DNA of 5,939 nt from contig JAQCIA010000147.1 in assembly GCA_027620105.1 (NCBI GenBank), positions 1-5,939 of the forward strand, written 5' to 3'. The first letter of the stretch is position 1. The number at the start of each line of letters is the position of its first letter. Position numbers and translations under genes: made by a program. Positions 1 to 5,534 of this stretch are shown one piece after another. The notes beneath the pieces were generated by a model that was given only the letters and a program-made list of their open reading frames with translations, made no database searches and was not told the DNA's origin. The DNA comes from Verrucomicrobiota bacterium. Lineage in GTDB: Bacteria > Verrucomicrobiota > Kiritimatiellia > UBA8416 > JAIOPI01.

Positions 1-45
1 ATCCCGCCTTGACTCCCCACACCAACTCCGTGACGATACCGCGCC

Positions 46-1482
46 ATGACGGAAGCGGGAACATTAAAACTGGATGTGCTGGCGGCCCTTTGCAAGCGCC
101 GCGGCTTCATTTTTCCGAATTCAGAAATCTACGGCGGCATTAACGGATTCTGGGACTACGGTCCGCTGGGCTCCGAACTGAAGCGCAACATTCGCGAAGC
201 CTGGTGGCAGGATGTCGTACGTCGCCGCGATGACGTCGTCGGCATCGACACCGCCATCATCATGCATCCGAAAGTTTGGGAAGCCTCTGGCCACGTCGCC
301 GGCTTCGCCGACCCGATGGTCGATTGCAAATCCTGCAAAAAACGCTACCGCGCCGACAATCTCTGCGAAGACCAGGGCCAGGAACTCGTCCGCACGGACA
401 CCGGATTCGTACTCCCCGCCGGCATCTCCTGCCCCGCCTGCGGCTCAAAAGACCTCACCGAACCGCGCGCCTTCAACCTGATGTTCGAAAGCAACACCGG
501 CCCGGTCAAAGACGATTCCTCCCGCGTCTACCTTCGTCCCGAAACCGCGCAGGGCATTTTTGTGCAGTTCGACAACGTGCTCGCCACCGCGCGCCAGAAG
601 ATCCCTTTCGGCATTGCGCAGGTCGGCAAGGCCTTCCGCAACGAAATCAATCCGCGCAACTACACCTTCCGTTCGCGCGAGTTCGAGCAGATGGAGTTGG
701 AGTTCTTTATCAAGCCCGGCACCGATACCGAGTGGCACAAGTATTGGGTCGAAGAACGCCTCAAGTGGTACACATCCATCGGGCTGCCGTCCAGCAGCCT
801 GCATCTGGACGTGCATCCCAAGGAAAAACTCGCACATTATGCGTCGGCCTGCACGGACGTGATGTATGACTTCCCCTTTGGCCGCCAGGAACTCGAAGGC
901 ATCGCCGCCCGCGGCTGCTTTGACCTCACCCAGCACGCGAAATTCAGCGGCAAGCCCCTGAACTATTTCGACCAGGAGACGAACGAGAATTTCGTGCCGC
1001 ATGTCATCGAACCCTCCGCCGGCGTGGATCGCATCGCCCTCGCCCTCCTGTGCAACGCCTACCGCGAAGAGTGGGTCCCCAAGGGCAAAGACGATTCCGG
1101 CTCCGCCGGTGCCATCCTGGCCGAACCCGGTAAGCCGGTTCCCGAGGCACACGAACCCCGCACCGTTATGCGCTTCCACCCGCGTGTGGCACCTGTCAAA
1201 GTGGCCGTCTTCCCCCTATTGAAGAACAAACCGGAACTCGTGGCCAAAGCGCGCGGTATTTTTGAGGATTTGCGCACCGACTGGTCCTGCTTCTGGGACG
1301 TCACCGGCGCCATCGGCCGCCGCTACCGCCGCCAGGACGAAGCCGGAACCCCCTATTGCGTCACCGTGGATTTCGATACACTCTCCGCTGACACCGTGAC
1401 CGTGCGTGATCGCGATTCGATGAAGCAGGAGCGCATCGCGGTCAGCGAACTTCACGACCTGATGCGCGAGCGCTTGCGTTAG
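46..1482 (+). CDS. glyS: Glycine--tRNA ligase, alpha2 (single-chain) type
   Basis: This cytoplasmic class II aminoacyl-tRNA synthetase charges tRNA-Gly with glycine using ATP. The 478-residue product is the single-chain homodimer type found in archaea, eukaryotes and many bacteria, not the alpha2beta2 type. Visible parts are the N-terminal GFIFPNSEIYGG and DYGPLG block (residues 20-42), a CxxC...CxxC zinc-ribbon pattern (C94, C97, C129, C132), YLRPETAQG (162-170), motif 2 around GKAFRNEINPRN (194-205), motif 3 EPSAGVDRIALAL (322-334), and an anticodon-binding domain from about 380 to the end (VKVAVFPLLKNKPELV onward). A Gly/Ala/Pro-rich stretch of about 25 residues (346-371) lies between motif 3 and the anticodon domain and looks like a linker. 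The ATG at 46 is the first start after an in-frame TGA at 31-33. There is no recognisable Shine-Dalgarno. A TTGACT at 9-14 could be a -35 box, but no good -10 follows. The family call is certain; the zinc role is inferred from the Cys pattern. Confidence 0.97.
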   Translation: MTEAGTLKLDVLAALCKRRGFIFPNSEIYGGINGFWDYGPLGSELKRNIREAWWQDVVRRRDDVVGIDTAIIMHPKVWEASGHVAGFADPMVDCKSCKKRYRADNLCEDQGQELVRTDTGFVLPAGISCPACGSKDLTEPRAFNLMFESNTGPVKDDSSRVYLRPETAQGIFVQFDNVLATARQKIPFGIAQVGKAFRNEINPRNYTFRSREFEQMELEFFIKPGTDTEWHKYWVEERLKWYTSIGLPSSSLHLDVHPKEKLAHYASACTDVMYDFPFGRQELEGIAARGCFDLTQHAKFSGKPLNYFDQETNENFVPHVIEPSAGVDRIALALLCNAYREEWVPKGKDDSGSAGAILAEPGKPVPEAHEPRTVMRFHPRVAPVKVAVFPLLKNKPELVAKARGIFEDLRTDWSCFWDVTGAIGRRYRRQDEAGTPYCVTVDFDTLSADTVTVRDRDSMKQERIAVSELHDLMRERLR

Positions 1483-1548
1483 TCGCGTCGATGGGGGCTC
1501 ACCGCGGTGGATACTCTCGGACCGGTGCCGGGGTGTGGACAAAATCAC

Positions 1549-2301
1549 ATGCACAACATCGCCGACATTCTCCAGCAGGTTGCCAACGGCACGCTGTCGC
1601 CCGCTGACGCCGAAAAGCAACTCCCCCCCGCCACGCTTGACCTCGGCTTCGCCCAACTCGATATCGACCGCGAGCGCCGCTGTGGCCTGGCGGAGGTTGT
1701 CTATTGTCCGGGTAAATCACCCGAACAGGTGACCGCCATCATGCAGGCGATCAGCGCCAGCGGTCAGAACGCCTTCGCCACCCGCGCCTCCAAAGAACTC
1801 TTCGCCCATGTTCACGAGACGCTACCCGCCGCAACCTATCACGATGCCGCGCGCGCGATCACACTCGATGTCACGCCTCCACCCGCCCCGCAAGGCGCCG
1901 TCGCCGTCGTCGCCGCCGGGACCGCCGATCTTCCCGTGGCGGAGGAAGCCGCCCTCACCGCCAGCCGCATGGGCGCCGCCGTCGACCGCGTCTACGATGT
2001 CGGTGTCGCGGGCATCCATCGCCTCGTCCGCCAGCTGGATCGCCTGCGCAAAGCCAATGTGCTCGTGGTCGTCGCCGGTATGGAAGGCGCCTTGCCTTCC
2101 GTCGTGGGCGGGCTCCTCGCGCGTCCCCTCATCGCGGTTCCCACCAGCATCGGCTACGGCACCGGCCAGGGCGGCAAGGCCGCACTCCTCGCCATGCTGA
2201 ATTCCTGCGTCCCCGGCATCAGCGTGGTGAACATCGACAACGGCTTCGGCGCCGGTGTCGCCGCCGCCCTCATCAACCGCCTCGCAATCAAAACGCCCTA
2301 G
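1549..2301 (+). CDS. larB: LarB, pyridinium-3,5-biscarboxylic acid mononucleotide synthase
   Basis: LarB starts nickel-pincer nucleotide (NPN) synthesis. It carboxylates the pyridinium ring of nicotinate adenine dinucleotide and hydrolyses the phosphoanhydride to give P2CMN and AMP. The 250-residue product fits the family length. It has the N-terminal helix pattern IADILQQVANGTLSPADAEKQL, DLGFAQLDIDR (31-41), then a PurE-like domain with AAGTADLPVAEEA (122-134), YDVGVAGIHRL (149-159), VAGMEGALPSVVGG (175-188), ALLAMLNSC (212-220) and NIDNGFGAG (228-236). E179 and C220 fit the Glu and the NaAD-attacking Cys described for the Lactiplantibacillus enzyme (my recollection: E180 and C221). The frame is also open from a GTG at 1507. 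I chose ATG 1549 because the family's N-terminus begins there and the 14 extra residues (DTLGPVPGCGQNH) do not resemble LarB. The gene lies 66 nt after glyS and 148 nt before larC, same strand. Older annotations may call it an AIR carboxylase (PurE-like). Confidence 0.95.
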   Translation: MHNIADILQQVANGTLSPADAEKQLPPATLDLGFAQLDIDRERRCGLAEVVYCPGKSPEQVTAIMQAISASGQNAFATRASKELFAHVHETLPAATYHDAARAITLDVTPPPAPQGAVAVVAAGTADLPVAEEAALTASRMGAAVDRVYDVGVAGIHRLVRQLDRLRKANVLVVVAGMEGALPSVVGGLLARPLIAVPTSIGYGTGQGGKAALLAMLNSCVPGISVVNIDNGFGAGVAAALINRLAIKTP

Positions 2302-2403
2302 CATCACCTGCAGCAGCGCCTCCGTGTGGCGCACGCCTCGCCCCACATCACCCGCACTTGCCAGTCTTCCGCATTCGCCTTCGCGACCATCCCGCCCCCG
2401 CAT

Positions 2404-2436
2404 TTTGCACCTTTGCCTTCTGTGCCTCTTTGCGGC
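2404..2436 (+). repeat. Degenerate TTTGC tandem motif upstream of larC
   Basis: Four imperfect units of 8-9 bp lie side by side: TTTGCACC, TTTGCCTTC, TGTGCCTC and TTTGCGGC. The TGC cores are 8, 9 and 8 nt apart. The block sits in the 148-bp gap between larB and larC and ends directly against the TATTCT hexamer before larC. Read as protein it gives LHLCLLCLFAA, the kind of spurious peptide such repeats produce when a start is placed too far upstream. I recall similar pyrimidine/TTTGCG-type intergenic tracts in Verrucomicrobia and relatives, but cannot check this here. The rest of the gap (2302-2403) shows only a small inverted repeat and no gene. Confidence 0.45.
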
Positions 2437-2442
2437 TATTCT
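2413..2442 (+). promoter_or_regulatory. Possible larC promoter close to the start codon
   Basis: TTGCCT (2413-2418) and TATTCT (2437-2442) form a sigma70-like pair, each matching 4 of 6 consensus bases, with an 18-nt spacer. The -10-like hexamer ends 7 nt before the larC ATG, so transcription would start at or next to the start codon. No Shine-Dalgarno is present between them. If real, larC can be expressed separately from larB. The elements are weak and the call rests partly on the same layout recurring at two other genes in the window. Confidence 0.35.
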
Positions 2443-2449
2443 CTCCGTA

Positions 2450-3733
2450 ATGAACCATCTCCGATTTGATAGCATCGGCGGCGCCAGCGGGGACATGATT
2501 CTGGCCTCACTCATCGATGCCGGTGTCAAAGCCGACGACCTGCGCCGCCCCCTCGCTTCGCTCAACATCGGCGAATTTTCACTGAAGGTCAGCCGCGTGA
2601 CGCGCGATGGCCATGCCGCCACTTGCGTGCGCGTAGACATTCCCGGCGCCCACACGCATGCCAAGCGCCCCCATGCCAGACATGCTCACACGCACGATCA
2701 CGAACACGACCACCAACATGACCATGGCCATGCGCCCCATGATCACGACCACGCACACCACCACCATCACCCGCACCGCACGCTGCGCACCATCCGCGGC
2801 ATCCTGCGTAAGAGCAAACTCCCTGCGCGCGTAAAAGCCTTGAGCCTCGACGTGTTTCAACGCCTCGCCGAAGCCGAAGGGCGCGTCCATCGCATGCCGC
2901 CGGACGATGTGCACTTCCACGAAGTCGGCGCGGTCGACTCCATCGTGGACATCGTCGGCGGCTGCCTCGCCCTGGACATCCTCGGCATCGAAGTTGTCAG
3001 TGTGGGCGCCCTACCCATGGGGACCGGAACAATCCATTGCCAGCACGGCGTCATGCCCAACCCCGCTCCAGCCACGGCCGAGTTGCTCAAAGGCCATCCC
3101 CTCATCCAAACGGACGAGCCGCACGAACTCGTAACCCCAACCGGCGCGGCCTTGCTGATGTCATGGCAAGCCATGTCCACCACCAAGCCACCACCGGCAT
3201 GCCGCATAACCCGTATTGGCACCGCCTTCGGCACGCGCACGCTGCATGCCCGCCCCAACATGCTGCGCGCCCTGCTCATGGAATCCACGCCAGCCGCTTC
3301 CGCCACCCACGACACCTGCCTCGTGCTGGAGTGCAACCTGGATGACATGAACCCCGAGTGGATCGGGGCCCTGACGCACCGCCTGCTCGCTGCCGGCGCG
3401 CTGGACGTCTTTACCACAGCCACACAAATGAAGAAGCAGCGTCCTGGAACCATGCTGACCGTGCTCAGTCAACCGTCGGATCGTGAGACGCTACTGGACC
3501 TGATGTTCCGTGAAAGCACCAGTTTCGGAATCCGTGAGTATCTCACGCAGCGCACCATGCTCGAACGCCGCCATGTGTCCGTCAAGACCCGTTACGGGTC
3601 CATCCGCATCAAGGAAGGCATCTGGAAAGGCCGCGTCGTCACCCGCGCTCCCGAGCACGACGATTGCGCGGTCGCGGCGAAGAAGCACAACCTGCCCCTC
3701 CGCGTAATCTACGCCGCCGCCACCAAGGCCTGA
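2450..3733 (+). CDS. larC: LarC, CTP-dependent nickel insertase for the NPN cofactor
   Basis: LarC is the cyclometallase that inserts nickel into the dithiolated pyridinium mononucleotide, using CTP, as the last step of NPN cofactor synthesis. The 427-residue product has the N-terminus RFDSIGGASGDMILASLIDAG, a His-rich loop (68-109, 21 His in 42 residues), RLAEAEGRVH (138-147), VHFHEVGAVDSIVDIVGG (154-171), NPAPATAELLKG (204-215), ELVTPTGAALL (226-236), and the LarC2 part with LVLECNLDDMNPE (291-303), QMKKQRPG (326-333), FRESTSFGIR (353-362) and APEHDDC (400-406). LarC1 and LarC2 are one continuous frame here, whereas Lactiplantibacillus plantarum joins them by ribosomal frameshifting. The frame is open upstream to an ATG at 2255, inside larB. 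I chose ATG 2450 because family similarity starts there and the upstream 65 residues are Pro/Ser-rich and partly encoded by the TTTGC repeat. No Shine-Dalgarno is visible. Confidence 0.95.
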   Translation: MNHLRFDSIGGASGDMILASLIDAGVKADDLRRPLASLNIGEFSLKVSRVTRDGHAATCVRVDIPGAHTHAKRPHARHAHTHDHEHDHQHDHGHAPHDHDHAHHHHHPHRTLRTIRGILRKSKLPARVKALSLDVFQRLAEAEGRVHRMPPDDVHFHEVGAVDSIVDIVGGCLALDILGIEVVSVGALPMGTGTIHCQHGVMPNPAPATAELLKGHPLIQTDEPHELVTPTGAALLMSWQAMSTTKPPPACRITRIGTAFGTRTLHARPNMLRALLMESTPAASATHDTCLVLECNLDDMNPEWIGALTHRLLAAGALDVFTTATQMKKQRPGTMLTVLSQPSDRETLLDLMFRESTSFGIREYLTQRTMLERRHVSVKTRYGSIRIKEGIWKGRVVTRAPEHDDCAVAAKKHNLPLRVIYAAATKA

Positions 3734-3758
3734 TACACGCCACAGGCTTCTGTGTATC
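3732..3758. terminator. Possible stem-loop between convergent larC and nadK
   Basis: GATACAC (3732-3738) and GTGTATC (3752-3758) are perfect inverted repeats. An alternative inner hairpin, CACAG-GCTT-CTGTG, falls at 3741-3754. The element begins within the larC stop codon and lies in the 54-bp gap before the nadK stop at 3788, where a terminator serving both strands would be expected. No T-tract follows on either strand, so it is not a canonical intrinsic terminator. The rest of the gap shows nothing else clear. Confidence 0.3.
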
Positions 3759-3787
3759 CTGGGGTGGCCCACATCGCAGCCACATGC

Positions 3788-4654
3788 TTACCGGACGTTC
3801 GACCCCTTCCACCCAAGCTTCTGGCTGAGCACGCTGAAATAGCTGTAGCCCGGCAGATGGATAAAGCGCACACCCGTCCGACTGGCATGCACGCGCACGA
3901 TGTCATTGGCACGCAGCGCGTGCCCCACCTGACCGTCGACCGTCAGGTTCAGCCCCGCTTCCGGCGCGGTGGCCACCTGAATTTCGATATCACTGTCATC
4001 CGGCACAACCAGCGGCCGCGAACTGAGCGTGTGCGGACATATCGGCGTGATCACGAAGGCTCGCGTTTCCGGAACCATGATCGGACCACCCGCGGAAAGA
4101 TTGTGCCCGGTACTTCCCGTGGGCGTGGAAATGATCAGGCCGTCACACAAATATGACGCCACCGGATCGCCACCCACCGACACACGCAGTGTAATCACGC
4201 GCGTCGCCGAACCACCGCCAATGACCACGTCATTCAGCCCCGCGTAGCGACCCACTTCCTTCTTACCCTGTTCGGCCACGCAGGCGGCCACGGATCGCCG
4301 GCTGAACACGATCTCGTCATGCGCCAGGCAGGTCAGTGCCCGCTCCAGATCGCCTTCAGCCACGCTGGTCAGAAATCCCAGGCTCCCAATATTCACACCA
4401 ATCAGCGGCACATCGTTCCCGTTCAAGGAACGAAAGGCGCGCAACATGGTCCCATCGCCACCCAGCGCCATCATGGCATCAATGCCCGTGAATCCGTCGC
4501 GGTCAGCGACACCACCCAATTCCGGCGCCAGCGCCGCCGTCGCCGCGTCCGCACACAATTCCAGCCCAAGCGCCTTGGATGTCGTCGCAATCCGGCGCAA
4601 AACATCCGTGGCCCGCGCCTTCGTCACATTCGCGATAATGCCGAGTCGTTTCAC
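3788..4654 (-). CDS. nadK: NAD kinase
   Basis: NAD kinase phosphorylates NAD to NADP with ATP or polyphosphate in the cytoplasm and is usually essential. The 288-residue product has the expected length. It shows LGIIANVTK at the N-terminus, the phosphate-binding GGDGTML (65-71), GVNIGSLGFLT (86-96), LNDVVIGGG (140-148, normally NE), the signature DGLIISTPTGSTGHNLSAGG (171-190), and VDGQ (239-242). The signature has Gly-His where many NAD kinases have Ala-Tyr (STAY). The start is a GTG. The family N-terminus begins exactly there, a GGAG lies 4 nt upstream, and the codon overlaps the distal tlyA-frame stop as GTGA. A tlyA-nadK pair is a common bacterial arrangement, which supports co-transcription. 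The premature TGA in tlyA could weaken translational coupling. It runs convergently towards larC. Confidence 0.96.
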   Translation of the reverse strand: MKRLGIIANVTKARATDVLRRIATTSKALGLELCADAATAALAPELGGVADRDGFTGIDAMMALGGDGTMLRAFRSLNGNDVPLIGVNIGSLGFLTSVAEGDLERALTCLAHDEIVFSRRSVAACVAEQGKKEVGRYAGLNDVVIGGGSATRVITLRVSVGGDPVASYLCDGLIISTPTGSTGHNLSAGGPIMVPETRAFVITPICPHTLSSRPLVVPDDSDIEIQVATAPEAGLNLTVDGQVGHALRANDIVRVHASRTGVRFIHLPGYSYFSVLSQKLGWKGSNVR

Positions 4655-4749
4655 ATCACTCCAGTCGCCACACCCGTCACCAATTCACAGAAAGCCAGAA
4701 ACTCAATATTGCCCGCCGGTCCAATCACGGGCGACGGCATCACCCCCAC
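4651..4749 (-). pseudogene. tlyA: TlyA C-terminal segment beyond an in-frame TGA
   Basis: Directly after the TGA at 4750-4752, the same frame reads VGVMPSPVIGPAGNIEFLAF and on to a TGA at 4651-4653. The SPxxGPxGNxEF pattern is the hallmark C-terminus of TlyA/FtsJ-like proteins. Counting the TGA as residue 220, its Glu is residue 236. It sits 57 residues after K179, which fits the K182 to E238 spacing I recall for Mycobacterium tuberculosis TlyA. The distal stop overlaps the nadK GTG by 4 nt, as expected of the intact gene. The segment is thus the original end of tlyA, separated by one stop codon. It is translated only if the TGA is an error, is read through, or is otherwise bypassed. Confidence 0.85.
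4659..4662 (-). promoter_or_regulatory. Shine-Dalgarno GGAG for nadK
   Basis: GGAG on the minus strand lies 4 nt upstream of the nadK GTG start, inside the last codons of the tlyA frame. It supports the GTG at 4654 as the true start. It is the clearest Shine-Dalgarno in the window and could allow nadK initiation even when ribosomes leave tlyA early. Confidence 0.6.
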
Positions 4750-5409
4750 TCACCGCACCCTCGTCTGAGCGCCGCAAAAAACTCGAATCGCTTCAACAAC
4801 CCGCGCGTGCACGGCAGGATCACGCACCACGCCGCCTTTTTCGACTTCACGCCGCTCCGCCTCGAACTGCGGCTTAATAAGCATCACCAATTGACTGGCC
4901 GGCGCAAGCACATTGAAGACGGCGGGCAGCACCTTTGTCAATGAGATGAAGGCCACGTCGATCACCGCCACGGTCGGTTTTGGCGCAAACAGCCCTGCAT
5001 CCAGATACCGCGCGTTGACCCCTTCCATCACCACCACGCGCGCATCCTGTCGCAGTTTCCAGTCGAGTTGCCCCTTCCCCACATCGACGGCATACACCTG
5101 CGCCGCACCGCGCTGCAGCAGGCAGTCGGTGAATCCGCCCGTCGAAGCCCCAACATCCATACAGACCCGCCCCTCCACCTTGAGCGGAAAGTGCGCAAAT
5201 GCCGCTGCCAGCTTTTCACCACCGCGGCTGACGTAGGGCGGTGGCGCGCGCACCGTGCAGTCGCAATCCCTGTCCACGCGCGTGCCAGGCTTGTCGACCC
5301 GCTGCCCGGCCACATCCACCATCCCGGCGCGTATCAGCCGCTGCGCCTTCTCTTGCGATTCAGCCAATCCCCGCGCCGCCATCACCGCATCCAACCGATC
5401 CTTTGCCAT
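4750..5409 (-). CDS. tlyA: TlyA family rRNA 2'-O-methyltransferase, C-terminus cut by in-frame TGA
   Basis: TlyA-type enzymes combine an S4 RNA-binding domain with an FtsJ-like SAM methyltransferase. The Mycobacterium enzyme 2'-O-methylates 16S and 23S rRNA and affects capreomycin sensitivity; the name hemolysin A is historical. The 219-residue frame shows S4 (about 1-55, RLDAVMAARGLAESQEKAQR), YVSRGGEKL (59-67), SAM motif I DVGASTGGFTDCLL (85-98), AVDVGKGQLDW (107-117), VIDVAFISLTK (149-159), LIKPQFEA (177-184) and GGVVRDP (192-198). K66, D151 and K179 match three of the four catalytic tetrad residues. The fourth, a Glu, lies beyond the TGA in frame, so the 219-residue product should be inactive. 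Intact length would be about 252, normal for the family. I chose ATG 5409 because S4 similarity starts there. In-frame ATGs at 5427 and 5487 would add residues of no family likeness. Confidence 0.88.
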   Translation of the reverse strand: MAKDRLDAVMAARGLAESQEKAQRLIRAGMVDVAGQRVDKPGTRVDRDCDCTVRAPPPYVSRGGEKLAAAFAHFPLKVEGRVCMDVGASTGGFTDCLLQRGAAQVYAVDVGKGQLDWKLRQDARVVVMEGVNARYLDAGLFAPKPTVAVIDVAFISLTKVLPAVFNVLAPASQLVMLIKPQFEAERREVEKGGVVRDPAVHARVVEAIRVFCGAQTRVR

Positions 5410-5415
5410 ACCCAC

Positions 5416-5421
5416 ATCATA
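5416..5421 (-). promoter_or_regulatory. Possible -10 element for tlyA-nadK
   Basis: TATGAT on the minus strand matches the sigma70 -10 consensus at 5 of 6 bases and ends 6 nt before the chosen tlyA ATG. I found no convincing -35 box at 16-18 nt upstream and no Shine-Dalgarno before the ATG. If used, transcription would begin at or very near the start codon. Confidence 0.35.
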
Positions 5422-5499
5422 CGCCATGCGCCCGCTCAACGCATGGTGGAACTTCACGAAATCCCGGCCCACGTCCCGCGGCCGCACCGTGAATCTTCT

Positions 5500-5527
5500 T
5501 TGCCCTCCCGAACCGCTGACGTAAACT
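5500..5527 (+). promoter_or_regulatory. Possible promoter of the solute-binding protein gene
   Basis: TTGCCC (5500-5505) and TAAACT (5522-5527) form a weak -35/-10 pair, 4 of 6 matches each, with a 16-nt spacer. The -10-like hexamer ends 7 nt before the ATG at 5535, and the 7 nt between (CTGCCCC) hold no Shine-Dalgarno. The layout and the shared TANNCTCT start resemble the region before larC. The divergent gap of 125 bp towards tlyA holds nothing else I can name. Confidence 0.35.
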
Positions 5528-5534
5528 CTGCCCC

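Noticed and set aside
445..1179. Long minus-strand open frame of 244 codons inside glyS, and similar long antisense frames in larB and larC
   Set aside because: These are GC-rich shadow frames. Their translations show no recognisable domain, and the plus-strand genes have clear family motifs over the same bases.
1500..1509. 10-bp perfect palindrome CACCGCGGTG in the glyS-larB gap as an operator
   Set aside because: Short GC-rich palindromes are expected by chance at this base composition and no second copy was noticed.
1507..1548. GTG start for larB giving 14 more residues
   Set aside because: The extra residues do not resemble LarB, and the family N-terminus begins at the ATG at 1549.
2316..2332. 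Inverted repeat GCGCC/GGCGC with a 7-nt loop after larB as a terminator
   Set aside because: The stem is only 5 bp and no T-tract follows. It is too weak to call.
2255..2449. Upstream extension of larC by 65 codons, overlapping larB
   Set aside because: The extension is Pro/Ser-rich, shadows larB in another frame and then translates the TTTGC repeat. LarC similarity begins at the ATG at 2450.
4729..4752. Possible selenocysteine insertion at the tlyA TGA, with a 6-bp hairpin (GGGTGA/TCGCCC, loop TGCCG) just downstream
   Set aside because: The hairpin loop begins about 10 nt after the TGA, closer than bacterial SECIS elements normally sit. TlyA is not a known selenoprotein family and the position is not catalytic.
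4750..4752. Alternative genetic code with TGA as a sense codon
   Set aside because: larC ends at a TGA exactly at its family length, with no LarC-like sequence after it, and Trp is encoded by TGG throughout.
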